Source: Planctomycetota bacterium (GTDB lineage Bacteria; Planctomycetota; SBBH01; JAHFOU01). From it: DNA of 11,973 bases. The number at the start of each line of letters is the position of its first letter. Position 1 is the first letter of the stretch. Shown piece by piece: positions 1 through 6,059 of this stretch. The DNA lies in NCBI GenBank assembly GCA_023261525.1, contig JAHFOU010000036.1:1-11973 (forward strand). Reading direction: 5' to 3'. The translations under genes were made by a program, and so were the position numbers. The notes below the pieces were generated by a model. The model saw only the letters and a program-made list of their open reading frames with translations. It did not search any database and was not told the origin of the DNA.

Positions 1-304
1 GGACGCCGGGGACCATCTCCCGGCCCGAGAGGCCCCGGGAGTCGGCCAGGTCCCGGGCCATGCGCTCCAGGGCCGCGTCCGGGGTCTCGTCGAAGTGGTA
101 GCGGGCCACCAGGGTCGGGGTGCCGTTGAAGCGCAGGCGGCGGCAGGAGATCCTGCGGCCGAAGGCGGGCGCGGAGCCGGGGGCCTCCCGCGGGCCCGCG
201 GGGACGGCGGCCGGGCGAAGGCCGGCGCTGAGGGAGAGGGCGCTCCAGGCCGCGCCGAAGGCCAGGAGACAGGCCAGGACCAGGCGGACGGGCGCCGGAG
301 GCAT
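1..304 (-). CDS. Exported or membrane-anchored protein of unknown function, 3' end outside window
   Basis: I do not recognise this gene. The ATG at 304-302 overlaps the TGA of the preceding TadE-like gene in an ATGA arrangement, so it is the next member of the Tad cluster. About 101 codons are inside the window. The N-terminus begins MPPAPVRLVLACLLAFGAAW, with one or two positive charges, a hydrophobic stretch of about 15 residues and small residues after it. This is a signal peptide or membrane anchor. The remainder is Pro/Ala-rich and then more structured (a segment containing VARYHFDETPDAALERMARD), without a motif I can assign. Tad loci often carry RcpC/CpaB or small lipoprotein genes nearby, but nothing visible supports either identity. 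Reality of the gene is well supported by the coupled start and the signal sequence; the function is unknown. Confidence 0.7.
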   Translation of the reverse strand, partial: MPPAPVRLVLACLLAFGAAWSALSLSAGLRPAAVPAGPREAPGSAPAFGRRISCRRLRFNGTPTLVARYHFDETPDAALERMARDLADSRGLSGREMVPGV

Positions 305-1038
305 CAGTTCGGGGCCCAGAAATCCAGGGTGGGCATGAAGTCGGGGTAGTGGGGCATGGGCACGGAGCCGGCCGGGGTCTCGGACGCCCCGAAGCGCTGG
401 ATGAGGTCCTGGGCCAGGCCGATCCCCCCCGGGTCCGAGCCGGTGGTCGCCCGGGACTTCTCGGTGCCCCGGCGGAGCACGGATTCCGCCTGGGCGTTGA
501 CGGTGCCCGCCGGCAGGCGCAACGCGCGGATGAGGTTGGAGTCGTAGGTGAGCTGGAGGGAGGAGGAGGCCCGGGTGATCCAGTTCGAGAACTCCTGGGC
601 GATGAGGGCGTCGTCCCCGTCGTAGGCGTACGACCCGTCCGGATAGATCACCATGCCCGGCCCGGTCTTCACCGCGGTCTGGACGCTCGAGCCGTCGAGG
701 GAGAAGGTCTGGGTGACCGTCCAGGAGGCCTTGACCAGCTCGTCGTGGATCTGGGCCTGGGTGAAGGTCGCCACGGCCTCGTTGGTGTCGAGCACCTTGC
801 TGCCCTGGAAATAGAGGAAGTAGTCCTGGGTCACGCCGGGGCCGTTGGTCCTGGCGATGGTCGCGGCGGTCGCCCCGCCCGGCGTCCCCTGGACGTTGGT
901 GGCCGTGAAGCGGGCGGCCTGGGAGACCTCCTGCCAGAGGAGGACCTCGTTGCCGAAGTAGATCAGGCCGACGAGGAGGAGGACGTAGACGGGCAGGAGG
1001 ACGCCCACCTCGACCAGGGCATTGCCGCGCTGGTTCAT
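304..1038 (-). CDS. TadE-like minor pseudopilin (second copy, long form)
   Basis: A 244-residue protein with the TadE-family N-terminus MNQRGNALVEVGVLLPVYVL. A short basic leader ends at Gly5, the likely prepilin peptidase cut lies between G5 and N6, Glu10 sits at mature position +5, and a membrane helix spans about residues 9-27. TadE/TadF/TadG are minor pseudopilins required for assembly of Flp pili and are processed by TadV. The rest (about 30-244) is an exported, polar domain with no motif I can name; it is longer than the first TadE in this cluster. The ATG lies one base after the TGA of the tadG-like gene (TGACATG), and the stop overlaps the next start, so translation is coupled. It may be a TadF-type or TadG-type partner rather than a true TadE; the family assignment rests mainly on the N-terminal 35 residues. 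Confidence 0.82.
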   Translation of the reverse strand: MNQRGNALVEVGVLLPVYVLLLVGLIYFGNEVLLWQEVSQAARFTATNVQGTPGGATAATIARTNGPGVTQDYFLYFQGSKVLDTNEAVATFTQAQIHDELVKASWTVTQTFSLDGSSVQTAVKTGPGMVIYPDGSYAYDGDDALIAQEFSNWITRASSSLQLTYDSNLIRALRLPAGTVNAQAESVLRRGTEKSRATTGSDPGGIGLAQDLIQRFGASETPAGSVPMPHYPDFMPTLDFWAPN

Positions 1039-1039
1039 G

Positions 1040-3183
1040 TCAGTGCCTCATCACGTCGAGGAGACGGGTGTCGGCCGGGTTGAAGGCGGCGCCATCCTTG
1101 GAGAGCATGCTGGAGAGCTTGGCGTTCACGTGGAAGGCCGGGTTGCGGTCGTCGGCCGACTCGAGCCAGGCCGTGTCCATGAACCCCCTGAGGAGGTAGT
1201 TGACGCCGGAGTCCACGGAAGTCCCGGTGGCGCTGTCCAGGGTCAGGTCGGCGTCGATGTCGTCCGAGCGGACGGCGTAGCGCACCGGCACCAGGCGGGC
1301 CTCCCAGCCGCCCTTGCCCCAGTCCTGGCCGTAGAGGTTGCGGTGGTTCTGGTCCACCCAGTCGTCCCGGTCCGTCAGGAGGCTGAAGCCGTAGGTGTAG
1401 TGGTCGGCGGCGTCGTCCTGGAGGAAGCCGGCCTTGGCGCTGGCGAAGGCGAAGGTGCCCCAGGCCGGCTCGGGGAAGCCCAGGAGGGGCCTGGCCTTGG
1501 CCCGCCAGACGCCCACGTTGATCCCGAAGCGGAAGAACTCGTCGGCCAGCACGTAGGGCTTGGGCACCGCCACGTACTGGAAGGTCGGGGTGTTGCGGTG
1601 GACGGCGTCGAAGGCGAACTTGCGCACGTCGGTCTTGCCGTCCCCGTCGTTGTCCACCCCGTTGCAGAGGAGGCAGACCCCCCCGGACCGGACCCGCTCC
1701 CGGTGCCGTTGCAGGCCCAGCAGAGGCGGGTCTGGTGGTAGGCGGCCGGGGAGCTCAGGTTCCCGATCTTGGGATCGAACCAGCCCGCCGCGGGGTTGTT
1801 CGGGTCCGCCACCCAGGCGGGCAGGGTGCCGGTGAACTCGGACGGCGGCGCATACCCCTTCACGGCGCGTTCGATGCCGAAGCGCTCATGGTTGGTCTCC
1901 TCCTGGAGGACGGATCCCTCCGTGGTCATCTGGTAGGTCCACTGGCTGGCCGAGTCGGCCTTCATGCGGTGGCGGCTGCGGTCCCCCTGCAGGGAGCCCC
2001 GCTGCGCCAGGCGCCGCCAGCGGTTGTCCGCGGAGGCCGAGGAGAGCCCGTTGACGATGATGGCGGTGTCGTCGATCCTCAGGAGGGCCGGCCCCACCGA
2101 GCCCGCGATGACCAGGGAGCCGTCGGCGGAGAGGGTGATGATGAGGTTGTCGATGGTGACCCCGAAGGGCTCCAGGTTGACCTTGGTGTTCGGGCCGATC
2201 GTGACGGCCCCCTGGGTGACGGGGACCTTGGTCCCGTCGATGGTCATCGTGCCGCCGCCCATGTCCGACCAGGCGCCGTTGGTCCATTGCTGCATGTTGC
2301 CGTTGTCGTCGTGGCGGTACTCCTGGGTGACGCCGTTGTGGGTGATCGCGAACCCCCCATGCTGGCCCTGGCCGAAGGTGAAGGTCCCGTCCGGGCCGCT
2401 GGCGAGCCATCCGGCCGGGGTGCGGGTCAGGGTGGTGACGTGGCCCTGGCTGTCGGTGACGGTGTACTGGTCCGGGGAGTTGCGGATGATGGTGAAGGAG
2501 CCGCTCGTCGACGAGGTGACCCGGTAGGAGTCGGGGCCCAGGATGTCGACCGAGGCGCTGTAGCCGTTGTCGGCCGCCAGGTTCCAGCCGGTGGCGGTCT
2601 TGGTGATGACCAGGGTCAGCTCCATCCCCGCCCCGGGGTAGAACTCCAGGTCCTCGGGGAAGATGGCCACCTTCTGGGCCCCGTGGGCCAGGGCGACGCG
2701 GAAGATCTCCTGGCGGATCAGGCCCGGCGCCGCGATGGCCAGGCCGGCCTCCAGCTTCTGCAGGTGGCTGGTCCAGGTCAGGCCGCGGACCACCCATTCC
2801 TGGGCCCGTCCGTAGGCCTCGTCGTAGGTGCCCACGGGATCGGTCACGCCGACCAGGGCGTCGCTGGGCGCGGGAAGGCCCTGGGGCGGCCCCGCCTCCT
2901 TCAGTTCGGCCAGGGTGCCGTAGACGGTGGTATCCACGGCGTAGCGCATCAGGTTGTAGTAGACGTAGGCCATGCCCTCGTTGATCCAGCCGATCTCGCT
3001 CATCAGGTCGGCCTCCACCCAGGCCCCGGCCAGGGCCGCCTGGTCGGCGGCGTTCTGCATCTCGATGCGGTGGGCCGAGACCTGGCCCACGTCGAAGGTG
3101 GCGGCGGCGAAGGAGACCAGGCAGAAGAGCGTGAGGGCCCCGAAGACCAGCGCCTGCCCCTGTTCGTCCTGGAGCCGCTTCAT
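1040..3183 (-). CDS. TadG-like Flp pilus assembly protein, frameshifted at a G7 run
   Basis: Start ATG at 3183, overlapping the tadE stop (ATGA). The N-terminus MKRLQDEQGQALVFGALTLF has a prepilin-like leader (cut after G9), a membrane helix at about 12-30 and a TadG-type region (DVGQVSAHRIEMQNAADQAA) typical of Tad minor pseudopilins. The leader is close to that of Flp, but +5 is Phe instead of Glu. Residues about 185-390 form a Gly/Thr/Asp-rich, probably beta-stranded exported body. The reading frame from 3183 runs open to 1375, but after codon 502 it becomes Ser/Thr/Pro-rich nonsense. A -1 shift at the G7 run (1684-1678) restores a sensible protein to the TGA at 1042-1040, giving 714 residues. 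The unshifted product would be 602 residues. Two CxxC pairs (488/491 and 504/507) flank the shift, and a CNGVDNDGDGKTD metal-binding-like segment follows it. Family call is good for the N-terminus; the exported body is not recognised. Confidence 0.8.
1678..1684 (-). other. G7 homopolymer: -1 frameshift or slippage site in the tadG-like gene
   Basis: On the coding strand the 0-frame codons are CCG GGG GGG TCT, which contain G_GGG_GGG, the spacing of a -1 slippery heptamer. Re-reading one G gives GTC TGC CTC CTC TGC AAC GGG and joins the two coding halves. It is equivalent to one missing G. A homopolymer sequencing error, a real one-base deletion, phase variation by slipped replication, or transcriptional slippage all fit what is seen. 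Confidence 0.75.
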
Positions 3184-3677
3184 GGCGTCGCCGGCAACCC
3201 CAGGTCGGAGTTCCTCTGCCAGAGACGGGGCAGGGTCGTCTTCTCGGTCAGCCTCAGGTAGGACTCCCCCCCGGCGTCGGTGCCGTTGCGGAAGAGCAGG
3301 TCCACGATGGGGAACCAGAGGTCGATCTGGTGGGTCACCTCCACGGTGACGGCGCTGTTGTTGTCCTGGGTGACCTGGGTGGTGGTCTTGGCGGGCGTGA
3401 ACTGGGAGCGCGGGAGGTCGCCCCAGCCGGGGACCACGATGGGGTTGCCCAGGGAATCCGCGCGGGTGCCGGCCACCGGGGAGCAGACGATGCGGGCGGC
3501 CTGCAGGGGGTCCTCCCCCACCAGCTGGGCCCGGGCGGCCGAGAAGGCCGCGTGGTTGACGACGAACTTCCCGATCAGGATGAGGGAGAACTGGAGGATG
3601 GTCAGGGTCATGAGGAGGACCAGGGGCAGGACCACGGCCCACTCCGCCAGCGCCTGGCCGCGGCGACGGCTATGCAC
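3180..3677 (-). CDS. tadE: TadE-like minor pseudopilin
   Basis: A 165-residue protein starting MHSRRRGQALAEWAVVLPLV. It has a very short basic leader, a likely TadV cut between G7 and Q8, Glu12 at mature position +5 followed by an aromatic residue, and a membrane helix at about 14-36. The segment after it (NHAAFSAARAQ) is typical of TadE. Known TadE proteins are inner-membrane pseudopilins needed for Flp pilus biogenesis. The start is GTG at 3677, eight bases inside the end of the prepilin peptidase gene. A GGAG seven bases upstream, within that gene, supports this choice. The TGA overlaps the ATG of the following tadG-like gene. Residues 40-165 are a small exported domain without recognisable catalytic motifs. 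Confidence 0.88.
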   Translation of the reverse strand: MHSRRRGQALAEWAVVLPLVLLMTLTILQFSLILIGKFVVNHAAFSAARAQLVGEDPLQAARIVCSPVAGTRADSLGNPIVVPGWGDLPRSQFTPAKTTTQVTQDNNSAVTVEVTHQIDLWFPIVDLLFRNGTDAGGESYLRLTEKTTLPRLWQRNSDLGLPATP

Positions 3678-4230
3678 GGACGTACTCCAGGTACCAGGCC
3701 CAGGTGGTGCCCGCCGCGATCGCCGGCACGTAGCGGAAACTCAGGGAGGCGGCCCCGGAGGTCCCGGGCCCCTTGCCGAGGCGGCGGATCAGGCTGAAGC
3801 TTCCCTTCAGGCCTTCCAGGAAGCGCCCCTTCCAGACCAGGAGGGCCAGGGCGATGGCGGCCCCCACCCCCGAGGTCAGCACCAGGGCCACCAGGGTGAC
3901 GCGCAGGCCCAGCAGGGCGCCCGCCGCGGTCATGAGCTTGAGGTCCCCGCCCCCGAAGCCGCCCTTGAGGACGAAGGGCAGGAAGAGCAGGAAGGCCACG
4001 CCCGCGCCCAGGAGGGCGTTGGCCAGGCCCATCAGGGCGCGGTCGGTCAGGCAGGCGCGCAGGTTCCCCTGGAGCCAGCCTCCCGCCAGGGTGTGCAGGA
4101 CGAGTCCGACGGTCAGGGCGCCGTAGGTCAGGGCATCGGGCACGCGCCCATGGGCCAGGTCCAGGTACAGGGCGGCCACGAGCAGGGCGAAGAGGGCCAG
4201 GTGGCGGGCCAGGTCCAGGGTCTGCATCAT
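3670..4230 (-). CDS. tadV: Prepilin peptidase, A24 family (TadV/CpaA type)
   Basis: An integral-membrane aspartyl protease of 186 residues, the usual size of the short TadV/CpaA form that lacks the N-terminal methylase region of PilD. The first catalytic Asp is D24 in LYLDLAHGRVPDALTY. The second is D96 in the family signature GGFGGGDLKLM. Hydrophobic segments lie at about 9-25, 34-50, 66-90, 98-125 and near the C-terminus (about 168-182). By family knowledge it cleaves Flp and the TadE/TadG pseudopilins after the Gly of their leaders; all four substrates with such leaders sit beside it here. The ATG at 4230 overlaps the TGA of flp (ATGA). A second ATG immediately follows at 4227, so the true start is one or the other. 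The 3' end overlaps tadE by eight bases. Confidence 0.9.
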   Translation of the reverse strand: MMQTLDLARHLALFALLVAALYLDLAHGRVPDALTYGALTVGLVLHTLAGGWLQGNLRACLTDRALMGLANALLGAGVAFLLFLPFVLKGGFGGGDLKLMTAAGALLGLRVTLVALVLTSGVGAAIALALLVWKGRFLEGLKGSFSLIRRLGKGPGTSGAASLSFRYVPAIAAGTTWAWYLEYVRA

Positions 4231-4388
4231 GGGATGGGCAGGCAGAGGAGGGTGGTGACCTCCTGGTAATAGGATTTGAGGGCCACCAGGATGCCCTGGA
4301 CCAGGGCATAGGTGAGGACGGCGGTGATGCCCGCCGCCACCGCGTATTCCACCAAGGCCTGTCCCCGATTGTCCTGCAGGCGCCTCAT
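4227..4388 (-). CDS. flp: Flp/Fap-family type IVb pilin (major pilin)
   Basis: A 53-residue prepilin, MRRLQDNRGQALVEYAVAAG at its start. It has a nine-residue basic leader ending in Gly9, a predicted TadV cut between G9 and Q10, Glu14 at mature +5 and Tyr15 at +6 (the Flp hallmark EY), and one long hydrophobic helix at about 16-37. The mature pilin would be 44 residues, ending with a short polar tail. Flp subunits polymerise into the Tad pilus used for surface adhesion. A longer frame reaches up to 4508, but the ATG at 4388 is clearly the start because the leader begins there and an almost perfect Shine-Dalgarno precedes it. It lies 43 bases after the HU-family gene and overlaps tadV. A Cys near the C-terminus (C49) is unusual in so short a pilin. 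Confidence 0.93.
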   Translation of the reverse strand: MRRLQDNRGQALVEYAVAAGITAVLTYALVQGILVALKSYYQEVTTLLCLPIP

Positions 4389-4390
4389 CG

Positions 4391-4400
4391 GATCACCTCC
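4391..4400 (-). promoter_or_regulatory. Very strong ribosome binding site of flp
   Basis: The coding strand reads GGAGGTGATC, continuing to GGAGGTGATCC, which is complementary to the 3' tail of 16S rRNA over about 11 bases. The GGAGG core lies seven bases before the ATG at 4388. It fixes the pilin start and suggests heavy translation of the structural subunit relative to the coupled downstream genes. Confidence 0.88.
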
Positions 4401-4431
4401 ACAGGGCTCTCGCAAACGGGGTACCCCCCGC

Positions 4432-4767
4432 CTAGGGTTTCGGAGTCGGAGCCGGGGGTGTGGGATTCTCCCCCTGCTGAGGCTGGGTGGAGGCCAGGAC
4501 CCTGTCATTCATGATCTTGCCGGGCTTGAAGGTCACCACGTTCCTGGGCGGAACGAATACCTCCTGGCCAGTCCTGGGGTTACGCGCTTTCCGCCCCTGA
4601 CGGCGCTTGACCTCGAAGACCCCGAAGTTGCGAAGTTCGATGCGACCGTCGGTCACCAGGGTGTCGATAATCGCGTCAAAGGTCATTTGTACGGCACGCT
4701 TTACAGCGACTTGGGTGATGTTGAGATCGTCCGCAATCGTCTTGACGATGTCCTTTTTTGTCTTCAC
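4432..4767 (-). CDS. HU/IHF-family nucleoid-associated DNA-binding protein
   Basis: A 111-residue histone-like protein. It carries the HU/IHF fold order: an N-terminal helical dimerisation part (about 3-45), the conserved turn GRIELRNFGVFEVKRRQGRK (about 41-60), and the DNA-binding arm with RNPRTGQEVFVPPRNVVTFK, which holds the family Arg/Pro tip that inserts into the minor groove. The family bends and compacts DNA as a dimer. About 18 residues beyond the usual ~93-residue HU length form a Pro/Gln-rich tail ending PTPPAPTPKP, likely disordered. The start is GTG at 4767, with GGGGAG seven bases upstream and a sigma70-like promoter just beyond it. It is the first gene of the transcription unit that continues into flp; no terminator lies in the 43-base gap. 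Family is certain; HU versus IHF type is not. Confidence 0.94.
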   Translation of the reverse strand: MKTKKDIVKTIADDLNITQVAVKRAVQMTFDAIIDTLVTDGRIELRNFGVFEVKRRQGRKARNPRTGQEVFVPPRNVVTFKPGKIMNDRVLASTQPQQGENPTPPAPTPKP

Positions 4768-4793
4768 CGGCTATCTCCCCAATAAGTGGGCTA

Positions 4794-4823
4794 AGCATAC
4801 CCGAGGGAAGGGGATGGAGTCAA
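4794..4823 (-). promoter_or_regulatory. Sigma70-type promoter for the HU-flp-tad unit
   Basis: On the minus strand TTGACT (4823-4818, five of six matches to the -35 consensus) is separated by 18 bases from TATGCT (4799-4794, four of six matches to the -10 consensus). The start of transcription would be near 4787, leaving a leader of about 20 bases that contains the GGGGAG site of the HU gene (4780-4775). It sits in the only intergenic gap longer than 100 bases in the window, immediately downstream of the terminator of the previous unit. Confidence 0.75.
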
Positions 4824-4826
4824 GGA

Positions 4827-4869
4827 GATAATAAAAGGCCCATCTTGCAACTCCCTTGCGAAGATGGGC
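4827..4869 (-). terminator. Intrinsic terminator after the acyl-CoA dehydrogenase gene
   Basis: Positions 4838-4850 pair with 4856-4869 as a 13-base-pair stem with one bulged base (4860) and a five-base loop (4851-4855). The outer nine pairs (GCCCATCTT with AAGATGGGC) are perfect. On the minus strand the hairpin is followed by CC and then TTTTATTATC (4836-4827), a U-rich tail. It begins about 24 bases past the stop at 4893 and separates the sigma-to-dehydrogenase unit from the HU-tad unit. Confidence 0.88.
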
Positions 4870-4892
4870 TTACTGAAACCGCCTCGACGTAA

Positions 4893-6056
4893 CTAGCTTC
4901 CGGTCCGGCCCAAGGTCTCCCGGGCGATGACGATGCGCTGGATTTCCGAGGTGCCCTCCCCGATTTCACAGAGTTTGGCGTCCCGGTAGTAGCGTTCGAC
5001 CTCGTATTCCTGCATGTAGCCGTAGCCGCCGAGGATCTGGATGGCCTTGTCCGTCACCCGCATGGCGGCCTCGGAGGCGAAAAGCTTCCCGATGGAAGCC
5101 TCCCGGCCATAGGGCCTCCCCTCCTCCTTGAGGCGGGCGGCCTGGTAGATCAGGTGGCGGGAGGCCTCCACGTCCACCACCATGTCGGCGATCATGTTGG
5201 CGACGGCCTGGAGCTGGGAGATGGGCTTGCCGAAGGCCTTGCGCTGCTTGGCATAGGCGGTGGCCTTGTCCAGGGCCCCCTGGGCGATGCCCAAGGCCAG
5301 GGCCCCGATGCCGATGCGGCCCGAGTCCAAGGTCTTCATGAAGTAGTGGAAGCCCTCGTTCTCCTTGCCCAGGAGCTGGCCGGCGGGGACCTTGACCCCC
5401 TCGAAGCGCAACTGGACCGTGTCCGAGGCCCGCATGCCCAGCTTGTCCTCTTTCTTGCCCACGGTGAAGCCGGGCATGCCCTTCTCGAGGATGAAGGCGC
5501 TGATCCCGCGGGAGCCCTGGGCCGTGAGGTCGGTCTTGGCCGTGACGATGGTGGTTCCCGCGTAGGAGGCGTTGGTGCAGAAGCACTTGGCGCCGTCCAC
5601 GACGTAGCCCTCCCCCTCGCGCCGGGCCTTGGTCTGGGTGCCCCCGGCGTCCGAGCCGGCGCCGGGCTCGGTCAGCCCGTAGGACCCCAGGATCTCCCCC
5701 GCGGCGAGGCGGGGCACGTACTTGCGCTTCTGCTCCTCGGAGCCGAAATCGATGATGGGCATGGTCCCCAGCGAGGTGTGCGCCGCCAGGGTGAGGGCGG
5801 TGGAGGCGCAGACCGAGGCGATCTCCTCCATGGCAAGCGCGAAGGCCAGGACCCCGGCGCCGGCCCCGCCGTACTCCTGGGGCACGGGGATGCCCAGGAG
5901 GCCGAGCTCGGCCATCTTGCGGACGTTCTCCGTGGGGAAGGTGCCGGTCTCGTCGGCCTTCAGGGCTCGGGGGGCGAATTCGGCGCGCGCGACCTCGCGC
6001 GCGGTGTCGCGGATCAGGGCCTGCTCCTCGGTCAGGTCGAGCGCGAGGGAGGACAA
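4893..6056 (-). CDS. Acyl-CoA dehydrogenase (short/branched-chain type)
   Basis: A 387-residue FAD flavoenzyme of the acyl-CoA dehydrogenase family, full length for the bacterial short-chain/butyryl type. It oxidises acyl-CoA to trans-2-enoyl-CoA, passing electrons to ETF, in fatty acid or branched amino acid breakdown. Visible family features are the N-terminal LTEEQALIRDTAREVA, the FAD/substrate signature YGLTEPGAGSDAGG (about 126-139), the segment KAFGKPISQLQAVA, and the C-terminal ILGGYGYMQEYEVERYYRDA followed by GEGTSEIQR. Glu367 in that last motif is at the place of the catalytic base. The start is TTG at 6056: the TAG of sppA lies in the same frame only one codon upstream, so no earlier start is possible. 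No strong Shine-Dalgarno is seen; coupling to sppA is likely. Exact chain-length preference cannot be read from the sequence. The gene ends 24 bases before a strong terminator. Confidence 0.93.
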   Translation of the reverse strand: MSSLALDLTEEQALIRDTAREVARAEFAPRALKADETGTFPTENVRKMAELGLLGIPVPQEYGGAGAGVLAFALAMEEIASVCASTALTLAAHTSLGTMPIIDFGSEEQKRKYVPRLAAGEILGSYGLTEPGAGSDAGGTQTKARREGEGYVVDGAKCFCTNASYAGTTIVTAKTDLTAQGSRGISAFILEKGMPGFTVGKKEDKLGMRASDTVQLRFEGVKVPAGQLLGKENEGFHYFMKTLDSGRIGIGALALGIAQGALDKATAYAKQRKAFGKPISQLQAVANMIADMVVDVEASRHLIYQAARLKEEGRPYGREASIGKLFASEAAMRVTDKAIQILGGYGYMQEYEVERYYRDAKLCEIGEGTSEIQRIVIARETLGRTGS

Positions 6057-6059
6057 GGG

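Noticed and set aside
3184..3642. Upstream extension of the tadG-like frame to 3642.
   Set aside because: The extension is Pro/Arg/His-rich shadow sequence of tadE; the prepilin leader and the ATGA overlap place the start at 3183.
4419..4428. Perfect palindrome GGGGTACCCC in the HU-flp gap.
   Set aside because: Ten bases with no loop and no second copy seen; it is likely chance in GC-rich DNA and not a terminator.
4753..4760. A_AAA_AAG slippery heptamer at codons 3-5 of the HU gene.
   Set aside because: It fits a Lys-rich N-terminus (KTKKD), lies too early in the gene to give a useful alternative product, and no downstream stimulatory structure was seen.
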